A stretch of 64,000 bases of DNA from Buxus sempervirens (lineage: Eukaryota; Streptophyta; Magnoliopsida; Buxales; Buxaceae), in contig OX387188.1 in NCBI GenBank assembly GCA_947561395.2, forward strand, positions 35,893,942 through 35,957,941. Reading direction: 5' to 3'. This document shows, piece by piece, positions 11,401 to 24,150 of the stretch (its first letter is position 1; each line of letters opens with the position of its first letter). A program made the translations under genes and the position numbers. Below the pieces are notes generated by a model that searched no databases, had not been told where the DNA came from, and saw only the letters and a program-made list of their open reading frames with translations.

Positions 11401-12874
11401 GTACAGGTACGCAAGCCTTTATGCCCTCTAATTTGTTTGATCACAACATAAAAATCGATTACTGAAACTGCTAGGCTGCGTTTTGTAATTATTTATTTAT
11501 TTTTTGCAACCATTCTCTATGATACATTTGTAGTGTGCATACTATATCCATCTCCTCTGTCTGGACTGTTGAATCAAATGGGCCAATGCCACAATGGTGT
11601 GCACAGCAGTTCAATGCCAATTTAAGAAGTAAGGGTACAAGTTGATCGAACTGATTAAGCAACATATAAGAAAAAAATTGAGTACCTTTGGTGCACGGGT
11701 GGAAATCTTCTGCAGCGAAATTGCAAGGTAGAGACCTTCATCCGTAAAAATGGGGACAATCATCCAAGTTGAGGAAAAGAAAATGTTTTGATTTGGATTC
11801 TATTATCACTGGCATTTATCTATTATGATAATCATCCACCATCCAACTACCTGCACTAGAAGCTGATCCAATGCAACTGTAAATAGAGAAACCATTGTTA
11901 GATCACGTACGATGGCAACAATCACAGGATAATGACCCTGATTTTGCTTTTACCAGGCCAAAATGTCAAAATAATCCATTTCTTATTTACTTAAAAATTC
12001 TAATTGGGTGCTATCTATGTAGGTCATCAATTATGATGATGCACTACCAGTTGTTAATTGTTTTTCCCTCCTAAAACTTATTAAATTCCAAGGCAATCAT
12101 TGGCATTAGTGCATGTGTTTGGCTGGTTTATCAACTTATAGACTTTTTAGCATTACATTCATCAAAAAGGCGTGTTCAAGTGTCGTTTAGTTTTGTCAAT
12201 ATCTGTTGTGCACTAAATGTTCATTTTTTTTTTTTTAACATTTATTGCATCTAAAAACATTCTCTCCTTAATTACAGAAGGTTCCGTAGTATCAGCTTCT
12301 CTCAAATTAGGAAAATCAATCCCACATTGTCCAAATAAAATCAAGGACCAGTATATCACTGACAAAATTGAGGGGCTTTACCCCATTCTAGCTTCTCAGA
12401 GCATCTCCATTCACTTATCTAGCAACTGTTGTCTGAACAATTGCCACCATACAACATGAATTGGACAGCTAGTGATCTCTTTACCCTGTTGACTGTTGAA
12501 TTCTTCCTTCATTGGCATAACTATGAGAAGTGTTTTGGGTGTCACATTGATGGAGGTCTATGAGTTAATGTCATGTCTGGGAACTTCAGCTGTGTCTACT
12601 CCAAGAATGGTGTAGAAACAATAAGTAAGCCTGTTAGTCCCTTTCTATCATTTCCTTCCTTTCTGTCCTTCAGCTAAGCTATTGCTTGCTGAATGAGTGT
12701 CACTTCCTGCCCTCTCAACCTCAGTTCAGCCTTTTCATTTTGATATGTCTTACACATACAAACGTATTGTAGATGGAAGAACTGCTGTGTTTAGATGAGC
12801 AGCTCTCGCTACCTTAGTTTATATTTGTGTTAAATTTTTGTAGAGAACTGATAATTTTATGATTTTTACTGCAG
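11401..12874 (+). other. Intron 1 of the dead C-type gene
   Basis: Non-coding. Collinear with 37916-39468, but without the MITE found there; the empty site is at about 12240-12258 (TTTATTGCATC). Part of it, about 12464-12830, recurs at 42969-43345. Confidence 0.6.
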
Positions 12875-14137
12875 GAAGGAGATGGATAAGAAGGCTTATA
12901 ATAGGTAATATGCAACTCAAGTTAAATCGTTGGTATTTTTTATTTAATATTTTTCAATCATGATAAATAATCTATACCATTCTTACAATTGTGCTTCGAA
13001 TTTTCCCTTGTGTCCTTAGTCACCACATCTTTCTTTAACTACAGGCCTTCTTGGTGGTGCTTCTGGAACTGCAATTACAGTAGCTTTTATTGTTTTATTC
13101 CGCTTCTTGAGGAAAAGAAAATTGGAGAACAAAATGTCGAGGAATTTTTGAGGAATTATGGATCCATCACTCCAAGAAGATATAATTATTCGGACATCAA
13201 GTTAATGACCAATTCCTTTAAGGAAAAACTATGCCAAGGAGGCTATGGAAGTCTCTACAAAGGAAAATTACATGACGGTTGTCCAGTGGCAGTTAAGTTC
13301 TTGAAAGAGTTGAAAGGAAATGGAGAAGAATTTATCAATGAGGTTGCAAGTATTAGTAAGACTTCCCATGTTAATATTGTCACCCTTTTGGGTTTCTGTT
13401 TTGACGGCCAAAAAAGAGCTCTCATCTATGAGTTCATGCCTAATGGATCTTTGGAGAAGTTTATATACGATAAGAAAACATTGGCGTCAGATCGTCTCCT
13501 TGGTTGGAAAACACTACACCAAATTGCTACTGGCATTGCTCGAGGACTAGAGTACCTGCATCGTGGTTGCAGCACACGCATTTTGCATTTTGACATAAAG
13601 CCTCATAACATTCTTTTAGACGAAGAGTTCTCTCCAAAGATTTCTGATTTTGGCCTTGCTAAGCTATGCACTAGAAAAGAGAGTGCTATATCAATGTTGG
13701 CTGCAAGAGGTACTGTCGGTTACATTGTCCCTGAGGTCTTTTCTAGACAATTTGGTTATGTCTCACACAAATCTGATGTCTATAGCTATGGAATGATGGT
13801 TCTAGAAATGGTTGGGGTTAGAAACAAGACTGATCAATATACGGGTAATACCAGTGACGAATATTTTCCACATTGGATTTATAGGCATCTTAATCTATCC
13901 GGCCATCTAGCTCTGCATGGAATTTCTACTGAGAAGGATGACGAAATTGCAAGAAAGATGGTTTTAGTGGGTTTGTGGTGCATTCAAACTAATCCATCAG
14001 ATCGGCCATCAATCAGCAAAGTGCTGGAGATGTTGGAAGGAGACGCTGAATCCCTAGAAATCCCACCGAAGCCTTTCTTATCTTCTCCTCCAAGATCCCC
14101 AGCAAGTTCACCCACCAGATCAACCTCATCAAAATAG
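12875..14137 (+). pseudogene. C-subtype LRK10L kinase exons with a one-base deletion
   Basis: Exon 2 (12875-12904) is intact and codes for RRWIRRLII. Exon 3 starts at 13045 and reads the transmembrane helix LLGGASGTAITVAFIVLF. Then one A is missing from the run at 13131-13134 (four A here, five in the sister at 39725), giving a stop TGA at 13149-13151. The kinase domain is open in the other frame to 14137. It has two further defects: the P-loop reads CQGGYGSLYKG (first Gly lost) and APE has become VPE near 13730. HFDIKPHN and DFG remain. A helix-less kinase from an internal start is conceivable but unlikely. Confidence 0.82.
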
Positions 14138-14853
14138 CCTACCATATTTGTAAGAATTATTTTTATGCAAGATCAGCGTATTTAACAGACTCCAATGAAT
14201 GGAATCATAGTATATAGATGCAAATTTTTTCCAATTGTAGACTGTGTGACAACCACAACAAGAAGCATTATCAAAGAGATATCTAATCAATTACGTAGGT
14301 CAATTTCGAAGCATCTGGCTTAATAACATTTGACCACAACTCAAACTCTTGAATATACTTGTAAAGCTGTTGCAAATGAAACTTGAAATTGTTTGATCAA
14401 AATAGATTGTTAGCCCTTCCCATGACTCTTGCAAGGGATTGAAATATTAATTACAGTGCCCATGTTCAATACAAATTTTTGCTCAGGTGCACTTCCCCAT
14501 CAACAACACAAGCCCTTTCTTTTTATTATAATATGAGAAAAGAAAATTTTTTACCTCTGCCCTGTTGATATCAAAGGTTTCCCCATGCTCCTTATTTTGT
14601 GCGAATGTTAGCTTTAGTTATCCCTTTTAATTAGTATTAAGTACGATGACTAATTAAGCCCAAATTGCTAGGTGTGAAGCCCATTAGGGAGTTTAGGGTT
14701 AATTCAGTAAAAAAACCTAACTAATGAAACCCTGATTTAGTGTATGCTTTTTACTGTATGACCGCTGCAGAACTGTTTTACAAATTTGTGGACCATTTAG
14801 GCCTACACGTCAGCATGTGTTATCCCTTCTAATATTGTGAACCCGAAGTTCAA
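14138..14853 (+). other. 3' UTR and spacer, no gene seen
   Basis: The first part matches 40733-41080 after the intact C-type gene. The stretch from about 14470 matches 42600-42775. Confidence 0.5.
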
Positions 14854-15819
14854 GGGATGGCGGACTGTGGAGCTTTGTATCTCTATTTTTATTTGGAGGT
14901 TTCATGGGATGCTGCCATCTGCCCACTTAAGGTAAATGCTCAAGTATGCACTAAACGTTAACTGTAACGGTTAATTACCGTAAAAAAAAAAACTCAAAAT
15001 AAAAAATAGAGGGAAAAATTCTCCCACGGGAGGAACGAGACAAGAAAACCTGGGAGAGAGAGTTTTGGGAAGGCAGAGTTCGATTGAATGAGAGTTCCAA
15101 CTGTTTTTTAGCAATAGAACGTCTTAGAGAGGAGAGAATTAGCAGTGGAATGTCTCAGAGAGGAGAGAATGATTGAGATAAGAGTGTCGTGAGAGAGTTC
15201 TGAAGAGTGAAAAAACCCCAAGATGAATGCTGTTCAACCGAATCCCAACCCTGAGAAGTGAGAGAGAATGAAAGCCAAAGAGCCAGTGTTTAACTTTTCT
15301 CTTTCTCTCGACGGAGCCATCAATCCAAGATAGTTGCTCGGTCTTCTTTCATTTTTCTTTTTTTTTGGAAGCCTTTTCCCCATCTTAGAATTTGAATATG
15401 TGATTACTTTCGAATTAGAAGGAGACGCTTGACTGAGAGAGGGAGTTTAACCGAGCTCCGGAAATCCCAGAAAAACAACTACCCAAAAATTTTAAGGAAT
15501 CATCCCTCTTTCATTTCTACTGTTTTCCTAATATCCTGAGGATTTATTTTTCTCACTTTTTCATTTTACGTCAGTTAACCGACGAATAGGATGTATTGGG
15601 TGGGTTCGTAATCGTAAGAGATAGGGGCAGATTTTGTAAATTTAATATAATTACATGCTATTTCTGATATTTTAAAAACTTCGCTGGTTAAAGTGGTAAT
15701 TTTGTCATTAACGTCGTTAATGTTTCTCGGCTGTTAAAATACCCTTAGGGGACAGATGGCAGCATCTCCTGAAAGCTCCGAATAAAAGCCCAGATACAAG
15801 CTCCACAGTCCGCCATCCG
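14854..15819. mobile_element. Non-autonomous Mutator-like element (MULE)
   Basis: The terminal inverted repeats are long, about 80 bp: the left begins GGGATGGCGGACTGTGGAGC and the right, in reverse complement, begins CGGATGGCGGACTGTGGAGC. The similarity runs on through GATGCTGCCATCTG. A 9-bp target duplication GAAGTTCAA lies at 14845-14853 and 15820-15828. The paralogous sequence near 42770 has the single uninterrupted target (AAAGTTCAATTATATTG). No transposase frame is present. Long TIRs plus a 9-bp duplication are diagnostic of the Mutator superfamily. Confidence 0.85.
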
Positions 15820-15828
15820 GAAGTTCAA

Positions 15829-16328
15829 TTATATTGTTCTTCAGTTTTATTGATCCATGATTTGTTTACATGGGGGCCATGACTTTTTGGCATCCAATTA
15901 ATCCATTTCAACAAAGCCATTCTCCATTTTTTTCTGCCTTGGTTTCATGATTTTTGGTTATATTTTTGACAAGTTAACATTCTTTTCTAAAGACTTACAG
16001 AAGCTTGTGTATTTCCTTTGAAATAGCACTGGTCTTCTTTGTCCTCTAAACATATGGCTGAAGACTTGAAAATTGACCGAACTTGTTACTACACCAGTTA
16101 ATGTTGGTAAACTGGTGGAGTAAAAGAAACAGTGGCAAAGGATAATGGTGACTCCAATATGATGACTCAAGACCGTCACATCCAATACTCAATGGACCTG
16201 TCTCTGTCTCTGGTTTTGACTTTGAGTATTCTACCAGCTGCAACTTCCTAAAGGTTTCTCTTCTCTCCTTCATCTGAACCATTCAGATGCATCATCCCCT
16301 TCACTTTTGGGCCAAAGAGTAAGATCAA
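15829..16328 (+). other. Upstream region of the dead D ectodomain
   Basis: Non-coding. It is partly repeated at about 57710-58200, where it again precedes a D ectodomain fragment. Confidence 0.45.
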
Positions 16329-17130
16329 ATGCATCAACCCCGGCTCTTCCCGCTTTCACTAACCTTCCATCTTGCCATAATCATCATCTTCTCCTTCAGT
16401 CTTTCACTATCTTGGGGCAATGAAAACAAACAATTCACAGACTCTGGACATCTATAGAGCTGTGGGAGCATAACACATGTGGGTTACCCTTTCTGAGGGA
16501 ATGGTCGACCTGATTACTGTGGGCGTCCAGGGTTCTTTCTTAATTGCCTAGATGACCATGCACAGATACAGATCATGTCCCAAAAATTCAGAGTTTTGGA
16601 GATCAACCAAACAAGCTCGATCATGAGAGTTGCCCGGATGGGCTTCTGGAATGTTTCATGTCTTGGGCAGTTCATTAACACCACCCTCGACTACACCCTC
16701 TTTGATTATGGTCCCAACAATGCAAACCTCACTATCTTATATGGTTGCAGTCGCCGGCAACAAGAGTTCTATACCGGTAGAGAATCAGCTCAATTGTAAT
16801 TCGAACTGCGGAATTGCTCTCTCTGCATTTGATAAAACTCTACAGAATGATCAACTTGGAGACCTTGCCAACAGTACATGCAATGAGAGCGTGGTAGTGC
16901 CGGTTCTCCGAACAGCTGCAGAGGCAGTGAGATCTAGTCCTTTCGGTCTCCAAGCTGCTTTGAATGTGGGTTTCAACTTGAAGTATGGAGTCGACATTAA
17001 TCACCATGAATGTCCGCGATGTGTCGATACTGGTGGAAGATGTGGATATGATCGGCGTAAACTTGCATCCATCTGCCCTTGCAGTGATCAGGCTTATTCA
17101 GTTGCCTGTCCTCAGACCTCGGGTATGTAT
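16329..17130 (+). pseudogene. D-subtype LRK10L ectodomain, two nonsense codons and a frameshift
   Basis: ATG 16329 begins a good signal peptide (LAIIIIFSFSLSLSWG). The frame then meets TAG at 16455-16457 and TGA at 16494-16496, the latter replacing the Trp of the hallmark YPFW. It then continues NGRPDYCGRPGFF and FRVLEINQ to a frameshift before the stop at 16797. The C-terminal half, with CPRCVDTGGRCGYD and the ICPCSD end, is open in the next frame. A donor-like GGTATG follows at about 17123. No D-type kinase is present; the gypsy element sits immediately downstream. Confidence 0.8.
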
Positions 17131-17276
17131 GTATGTGTAGATTCCAGTCAGTATATATAGTCTTGTGTTCATTTTTGTTCTGGTTTATCTCAACTCCTTC
17201 ATTTATTTCGTGAACATTGGGAATGAGATCAACAAGATCTTTAGTGCAACAGACTCCCATTTACGATCAATCATCA

Positions 17277-19540
17277 TGTAACAACTTGGTCAAAAGAAGC
17301 AAAAATAAACATGACTTTGACCTTAGTCAAATTTGGACTGGTCAAGGGTCATTTGATTTGGGGATTTTAAATGGTGTTGGTGTAGGACCCTCCCTAGTGG
17401 CACATGCACATTAGCAAGCCTTACTTTAAAAAAAAAAAAGAGGAAACCAAAAAGGGGAGAAGCAAAAATCGTACAAGTCCAAAACCCCTTTTGTTTCTTT
17501 GCCCTAAAGAGCTAAACCGTACCTTCTTCTTACCTTTTCCTTTTTCTTCTTTTACTCTTCCTCAAGGAACACACAATCCGTAGGTGGTAAGTCTTGTCCC
17601 TTTCCTCAAGTCCTCTACACCTCCTTCCCAAATTTCTTATTCTTATTTTATTTATCTATTTCTTCAATGCTTATTGTAGGAGGATTAGAAGAAGAAAAGA
17701 GGGATTAAGAGAAACCCTAAGAGATTTGGGGCTGGTTTAAGGTAAGGGTTTTTACTTTCATTTAGATGGTGAATAATGTAAGACCTTGATAAAATAACTA
17801 CTAGGAAATTTAATTAATTTCTGCATGCTTGTTAATTTTGTTGTGGGGTTTAATCTGAATTTTAGATAATTTCTTCACATTGTTAAATCATTGTGGGATT
17901 TAATCTTTTGTTTGTGATGTTTAGTTAAATATTAAAGCCTAGTTAAATTTGATCTTGTGGTGTTTATAATTGTTAATTCATGAAGTATATATATATATGG
18001 CTATACTCGTTGAACTTGTTGAATGAGAAGGTCATGCCACAATATTTTATCATTTTCACGTGTTCGTTGAATGACAATGGTCATGAACCACCCTTTTTTT
18101 CTTTTACAAAATCGTTGAATAAGAGTGGACGAATCACTTTCTATTGCTTTTAGAGGACAATGGACGAATCACTTTCTATTGCTTTTAGAGGACAATGGAC
18201 GAATCACCTTTTTGAGTACTGTTCACCTTTTACTGTTTAGGTGATTGGTTTGCTTGTGCAGATTTCTTGTACAGCCATATGGCTTTAATGGCAAATGACA
18301 CCTTTTAAGTATATTAAAACAAAAAGGGTGAAAAAGTGTTGTAGGGTTGTCTTGAGAATCGGATGGTTGTGGTTGCTTTTCACCAAATCATGCTAATGTC
18401 AATTAGACTATGTAGTGCAATACTATTTTACATATCATGGCCATATTATAAGTGTAGTTATTTTGTCCTTGTAAAGATTATACTATAATTGCTTATACTA
18501 TAATTGTTGTGTTATCATTTATAAGAGCTAATAGTTATTTGTTATCTTTGGTTACAACTTATTTGGTTCAAGAAAGGTATTCTTTAAGCTTGGGTGATTA
18601 TAGTAGATCATAAGCATTGTGACAAAATTTCTAATCATGATACTGTGTAGTCAATCGTATATAAGGAATTGACATATTGATAAATAACGTAACCGTATAT
18701 CTTTATTCTAGTGATTACTCATGAAGGATGACCATCTTAGTGATAAGTTGGTGTTCTTGGGGGTGTGAGACCCTAAATTTTAAGGAAATAAGGTTGGGCG
18801 CTTGTGTCCCATGGGTTGGAAGCCCCTAAAACCACGATGTACACGTGGAGTTTATGAGAGTCTAATCCCTGCTGTATTAAAGTGGGATCCAAGAACTTGA
18901 TCAAAATTCTGGTTAGGTTTGACATGAGAATCATTAGAATAAAGACCCCCATAATTTGTATTTCATAATAATAATTAATTAATTGACACTGATGCTTGTG
19001 CATGTAAATGAATTATTGTGATGTTTAGGTTGAACGAATATAATGTGGAACATCATGAAGTATTGTGCAAAATCTAATTATATCAGTTTTATGCATAGAA
19101 TGAAATTTGTTAGGTTAAACTTAGTTGACTAGAGATTTTACATTATTAGCACATATAAATTAAAGTAAATCTTCTTACTGGGCTGTGAGCTCACCCTTTT
19201 GTGGAAATAAACAATTTCAGGTCAGTTGCAGGACCGGAGTTGGAAGAAGCCAAAGTGAAAGTTCTTGAAGTTTTTTTTGGCTAATAGTTTAATATTATTA
19301 GTATCTTCGGATTTAGATGTCGTACTATTAAGGATTCATCTATTTCAATTGGGTTTGTATAATTGAGATTTTATGTTTTGATGGGTTCTTGAAGATATTT
19401 TCTTGGATTCTATTAGGTATTATTACTGTCCTCTTGGGGATTGTGTTATTTTTATAAATTAGTGTTATTGGCATCTCTGAGTCACGTTCCAGTGCTTTGC
19501 GATCACACTATTTTATATGACCAAAGTTCAGGGCGTGACA
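17277..19540 (+). repeat. 5' LTR of the gypsy element
   Basis: 2264 bp, TG...CA. It contains an internal tandem repeat of about 37 bp (GGACGAATCACTTTCTATTG, near 18128 and 18165, with a partial third unit near 18197). It has a region GAGCTCACCC then TTTCAGGT near 19190-19222, of the kind common in this clade. Confidence 0.95.
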
Positions 19541-19543
19541 GAT

Positions 19544-19554
19544 TGGTATCAGAG
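19544..19554 (+). other. Primer-binding site (initiator Met tRNA)
   Basis: TGGTATCAGAG lies three bases after the 5' LTR, complementary to the 3' end of plant initiator tRNA-Met. Confidence 0.9.
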
Positions 19555-19738
19555 ATAAGGGTTAGGATTATAGAGAAATGATGTATAGATATAAGGAGAA
19601 GGATTATGTGTTATATATATATGTTTGTCGTTGTTGTGTACCTATGTATGTATTACATATTACAAGGTTGGATGTGTATAAAATACGATATAATGTTTAA
19701 GTCTCATGTTTGTTTGTTTCTTGATTCCTCCTATGTAG

Positions 19739-22700
19739 ATGGCAGGAGGACAGAGACAGACAACTAGGGCTGATTCTTCTAGTGAGGGTACGGACCCACG
19801 TATCGAGGAAATGTACCGAGTTTTGGGAAATGTAACCACCTTGTTGGAGAGGAATACTGAGCAACAAAGGGGCATGCAAGTCAATGCAGGGGCTCAGCCT
19901 GGTGATTTGTTGGAGAAATTTCAGAAGTTTTCTCCACCATCATTTCAGGGTGCAGTTGATCCACTAGAAGCTCAAAGGTGGATGGTGCAGTTGGAGAAGA
20001 TTTTCAGGGCCATGAAGTGTACAGATGAGGATAAGTTGGAGTTAGCAATTTTCATGCTAAAAGATGATGCATATGCATGGTGGGAGTCTGTCATGAGAAT
20101 GAGAGATGTCACTACAATGAAGTGGGAAGACTTTAAGAAGATATTTCATGAGCGGTATTTTCCAGCTAGCTACAGGAAACAAAAAGCAAGTGAATTTATG
20201 AAGTTAGAACAAGGATCTATGACCGTGTCAGAGTATGAGCTGAAATTCACTGAGTTGTCGAGGTTTGCTCCTCATATTGTGGCTGAAGAAGAAGACAAAG
20301 CACAAAAGTTTGAGGAAGGCCTCAAGCCAGCAATTCGATCTAGATTGGTAGCACTCTGTTTGACTTCTTATATTGATGTGGTTGAGAGAGCTCGCAGGGT
20401 AGAAAAAGATATTCAAGAGTATCACAAGGCAAGAGACCAACAGAGAGAGGAACAGAAGGGTAAGAATAGAGTTCGGCCATCTTCATCATTCCAAAAGAGG
20501 CAAAGGACTCAAGATCCAAGCCAAGAAAGAATTGGACTTACTCCAGCTGCACCTATCTCAACTAGACCTATGCAAGCTCATGGTCAGGGTAATACCAGAA
20601 GAAATTTGTCTGAGATAAAGTGTCATAACTGTGGAAGGTTTGGGCATATCATGAGATATTGCAGATTTCCTCCTAGAGCACCCCAGCAGCACAGACAAGG
20701 AGGAACTGCTCCAGCACTTTTGCCACCACCTCAAGCCAGGGTTTACACAGCAGTAGCTCGAGACTCTAGTGCATCAAATGCTGTGGTGGAAGGTACCTTA
20801 CTTTTATTTCATACACCAGTTAGAATGTTATTTGACACGGGGGCATCCCATTCTTTTATATCATCTATGTGTGTTGCATCATTAGAGTTGGAATGTGTAA
20901 ACCTTGACAAACCATGGATAGTAGATAGCCCTCTGGGAAGGACAACTCTTAGTCAGGTGTGTAGATCATGTGAGATCAGACTAGGGGAATTGGTATTGTT
21001 GGTAGATTTGTTGGTATTGAATCTGCTAGAGTTCGATGTTATTCTTGGCATGGACTGGTTAGCAACTTACCATGCCAGTGTGGACTGTTACAGTAAGAGA
21101 GTGACATTTCGCCTACCAAATGGACCAACCTTGACTTTTGATGGGTCGCTTCAAGACCTTGAGTCTTATGTTCCGTTGAGTTCCTTAGAAGCTAAGGAAG
21201 GTGCTAGTGTGGAGAAGATACCGGTGGTATGTGATTTTGCGGTGGTATTTCAAGAGATACCCGGTCTACCTCCAAAAAGGGAAGTAGATTTCTGCATTGA
21301 TTTGATGCCAGGGACATCCCCCATATCCTTGGCAACATATCGAATGGCACCAGCAGAACTTAGAGAATTGAATAAACAATTGGAGGATTTGAAGAAGCTT
21401 GGGTTTGTCAGACCTAGTTTTTCTCCTTGGGGAGCACCAGTGTTATTCGTCAAGAAAAGGGATGGTTCCCTTAGACTGTGTGTGGACTATAGGCAATTAA
21501 ATCGGGTTACAGTGAAGAACAAGTACCCATTGCCTAGAATCGATGATTTGTTTGATCAGCTGAAAGGGGCAGTATATTTTTCTAAGATTGATTTGAGGTC
21601 AGGATACCACCAATTAAGAATCAAGGAGGAAGATATACCCAAGACTGCATTTAGGACCAGATATGGGCTTTTTGAATTTGTTGTAATGCCTTTTGGTTTG
21701 ACAAATGCCCCGGCGGCATTTATGGACTTAATGCATCGAGTGTTTCGGCCCTACATCGATCAGTTTGTGGTCATTTTTGTAGATGATATTCTGGTGTACT
21801 CAAGATCTAGAGAGCAGCATGAAAAACATTTGGAGATAGTGCTTCAAACATTAAAGGAACATCAATTGTATGCCAAACTTGAGAAATGTGAGTTTTGGAA
21901 GAACGAAGTCAAATTTTTGGGGCACGTGGTGTCAAAAGATGGAATCTCTGTAGATCCATCTAAAGTGGAAGCAGTCTTGAATTGGGAACAACCAAAGAAT
22001 GCTACAGAAGTGAGAAGCTTTTTGGGCTTAGCAAGTTACTATAGACGATTCATCGAAGGATTTTCTCGTGTAGCAGCTCCTTTAACCAAACTAACTAGAA
22101 AGAATGTTAAGTTCTTGTGGACCAAGGAGTGCGAGGAGGCCTTTGCAGAGTTAAAGAACAGATTGACATCAGCACCTGTTCTAACTTTGCCAATCAGTGG
22201 GAAGCAGTTTCAGATTTTCACAGATGCTTCTTTGCAAGGACTAGGGTGTGTCTTAATGCAAGAAGGGAAGGTTGTGGCATACGCTTCTCGGCAACTGAAG
22301 CCACATGAGGTAAATTATCCGACGCATGATTTGGAATTGGCTGCAGTAGTGTTTGCCCTTAAGTTATGGAGGCACTACTTATATGGTGAGAGATTTGAGC
22401 TATTTTCCGATCACAAGAGCTTAAAATATATTTTCTCACAGAAAGAACTTAATATGCGTCAAAGGCGGTGGATGGAGCTAGTTAAAGACTATGATTTCAC
22501 ATTGCAATACCATCCGGGGAAGGCGAATGTAGTAGCCGATGCTTTGAGCAGAAAGCCTAGAAGCACACTATTCTTTTTGATTGCTCAAGAGAGGAATTTG
22601 GTAGAAGGATTTTCAGATTTGGGAACCAAACAAATCTCACGATTAGCAAGGGTGTATTTCTCTAATTTGGTCGTGAAGCCAAATCTTGTCGAAAGGATTG

Positions 22701-24115
22701 TGGAAGAGCAGAAGCATGATAAGTCACTCCAGTATCTAGTAGCAAACGGAAAGGAAGATTTCAGATACCATTTGGATGGTAGTATTAGATTCAGGGACAG
22801 ATTGTGTATTCCCGAGGAAAGTGGATTGAAAGAAGAGATCATGAATGAAGCTCATAAGACTCGATACTCTGTACACCCAGGTGGGACAAAGATGTATAGG
22901 GATCTCCGTAAGCTGTATTGGTGGAAAAATATGAAGAATGAGATTGCTAAGTATGTTTCTCGGTGTTCTACATGTAAGCAAGTAAAGGCAGAGCACCAGA
23001 AACCTGCAGGACCATTGCAGCCTCTCCCCATTGGTGAATGGAAGTGGGAAAGCATCTCTATGGATTTTGTTGCAGGATTGCCAAGGACCCGCAATAACCA
23101 TGATACAATTTGGGTTATTGTGGATAGGCTAACCAAATCAGCTCATTTTATTGCTATCCAATATTCTATTTCTATGGATGATTTGGTTCGGCTATATATT
23201 GAGCAAATTGTGAGGTTGCATGGAGTACCTGTCTCAATAGTTTCTGATCGGGATTCTCGATTTACATCTCGGTTTTGGAAAGGTTTTCAAAAAGCATTTG
23301 GTACAAGACTTGATTTCAGCACCGCATTCCATCCTCAGACCGATGGGCAAACCGAAAGGGTCAATCAGATTCTTGAGGATATGCTTAGGGCATGTGTACT
23401 TGATTTTAAGGGTAGTTGGGAAAGTCATCTTGCATTAATTGAGTTTGCATATAATAATAGTTACCAAGCAAGTATCGGAATGGCTCCGTTTGAGGCACTC
23501 TATGGGAGACCGTGTAGATCTCCTATTTGTTGGACCGATGTAGGAGAGAAGTTGCTGTTGGGTCCACAATTTGTAGAAGAGACTACAGAAAAGATTAAAA
23601 TTATTAAGGAGAGGTTGAAAACTGCTCAAAGCCGACAGAAAAGCTATGCAGACAGGCGTAGAAGGAAGCTGGAATTTAATGTTGGGGATTTTGTTTTTCT
23701 AAAAGTCTCCCCTATGCGAGGCATCTTCAGATTCGGCAAGAAAGGGAAGCTGGCACCAAGGTATATTGGACCGTTTCAGATTTTAGGAACAGTTGGGAAA
23801 GTGGCTTATAGAGTTGATTTACCCCCGCAGTTGTCTTCGGTGCATAATGTGTTCCACGTGTCTATGCTTCGGAAGTACGAGCCTGAACCCACACAAGTCA
23901 TTGATTGGCAAGCTATACCATTGAGGGATGATGTTTCTTATGAAGAATATCCAATTCGTATCTTAGACCGGAAGGAACACGTAATGAGAAGGAAAACTAT
24001 TTCCTTGGTAAAAGTCCAATGGAGTAATCATTCTGAGGCAGAAGCTTCATGGGAGCAGGAATCAGAAATTAGGGAGAAATACCCTCATCTATTTTGGGAT
24101 CAGGTATGTTTCTAA
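19739..24115 (+). CDS. Gypsy Gag-Pol polyprotein, 1458 residues, intact
   Basis: One unbroken frame from ATG 19739. Order seen: Gag; zinc knuckle [14 protein letters not shown] near residue 295; aspartic protease [11 protein letters not shown] near 364; reverse transcriptase from about [13 protein letters not shown] (596) with catalytic FVDDILVYS near 680; RNase H with [10 protein letters not shown] near 827; integrase with an HHCC finger ending CSTCK, then the D (SMDF), D (VSDRD) and E (QTERVNQ) residues; and a C-terminal piece with [10 protein letters not shown] that resembles a chromodomain. The order protease-RT-RNase H-integrase defines Ty3/gypsy. With intact catalytic residues and near-identical LTRs it is a candidate for an autonomous, possibly still mobile, element. 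Confidence 0.95.
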   Translation: MAGGQRQTTRADSSSEGTDPRIEEMYRVLGNVTTLLERNTEQQRGMQVNAGAQPGDLLEKFQKFSPPSFQGAVDPLEAQRWMVQLEKIFRAMKCTDEDKLELAIFMLKDDAYAWWESVMRMRDVTTMKWEDFKKIFHERYFPASYRKQKASEFMKLEQGSMTVSEYELKFTELSRFAPHIVAEEEDKAQKFEEGLKPAIRSRLVALCLTSYIDVVERARRVEKDIQEYHKARDQQREEQKGKNRVRPSSSFQKRQRTQDPSQERIGLTPAAPISTRPMQAHGQGNTRRNLSEIKCHNCGRFGHIMRYCRFPPRAPQQHRQGGTAPALLPPPQARVYTAVARDSSASNAVVEGTLLLFHTPVRMLFDTGASHSFISSMCVASLELECVNLDKPWIVDSPLGRTTLSQVCRSCEIRLGELVLLVDLLVLNLLEFDVILGMDWLATYHASVDCYSKRVTFRLPNGPTLTFDGSLQDLESYVPLSSLEAKEGASVEKIPVVCDFAVVFQEIPGLPPKREVDFCIDLMPGTSPISLATYRMAPAELRELNKQLEDLKKLGFVRPSFSPWGAPVLFVKKRDGSLRLCVDYRQLNRVTVKNKYPLPRIDDLFDQLKGAVYFSKIDLRSGYHQLRIKEEDIPKTAFRTRYGLFEFVVMPFGLTNAPAAFMDLMHRVFRPYIDQFVVIFVDDILVYSRSREQHEKHLEIVLQTLKEHQLYAKLEKCEFWKNEVKFLGHVVSKDGISVDPSKVEAVLNWEQPKNATEVRSFLGLASYYRRFIEGFSRVAAPLTKLTRKNVKFLWTKECEEAFAELKNRLTSAPVLTLPISGKQFQIFTDASLQGLGCVLMQEGKVVAYASRQLKPHEVNYPTHDLELAAVVFALKLWRHYLYGERFELFSDHKSLKYIFSQKELNMRQRRWMELVKDYDFTLQYHPGKANVVADALSRKPRSTLFFLIAQERNLVEGFSDLGTKQISRLARVYFSNLVVKPNLVERIVEEQKHDKSLQYLVANGKEDFRYHLDGSIRFRDRLCIPEESGLKEEIMNEAHKTRYSVHPGGTKMYRDLRKLYWWKNMKNEIAKYVSRCSTCKQVKAEHQKPAGPLQPLPIGEWKWESISMDFVAGLPRTRNNHDTIWVIVDRLTKSAHFIAIQYSISMDDLVRLYIEQIVRLHGVPVSIVSDRDSRFTSRFWKGFQKAFGTRLDFSTAFHPQTDGQTERVNQILEDMLRACVLDFKGSWESHLALIEFAYNNSYQASIGMAPFEALYGRPCRSPICWTDVGEKLLLGPQFVEETTEKIKIIKERLKTAQSRQKSYADRRRRKLEFNVGDFVFLKVSPMRGIFRFGKKGKLAPRYIGPFQILGTVGKVAYRVDLPPQLSSVHNVFHVSMLRKYEPEPTQVIDWQAIPLRDDVSYEEYPIRILDRKEHVMRRKTISLVKVQWSNHSEAEASWEQESEIREKYPHLFWDQVCF

Positions 24116-24137
24116 ATTTCGAGGACGAAATTTTTGT

Positions 24138-24150
24138 AAGGTGGGTAGAA
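24138..24150 (+). other. Polypurine tract
   Basis: AAGGTGGGTAGAA directly abuts the 3' LTR, the position expected for the plus-strand primer. Confidence 0.75.

Noticed and set aside
22736-23136. - strand frames opposite the gypsy polyprotein
   Set aside because: Shadows of a well-supported + strand coding frame.
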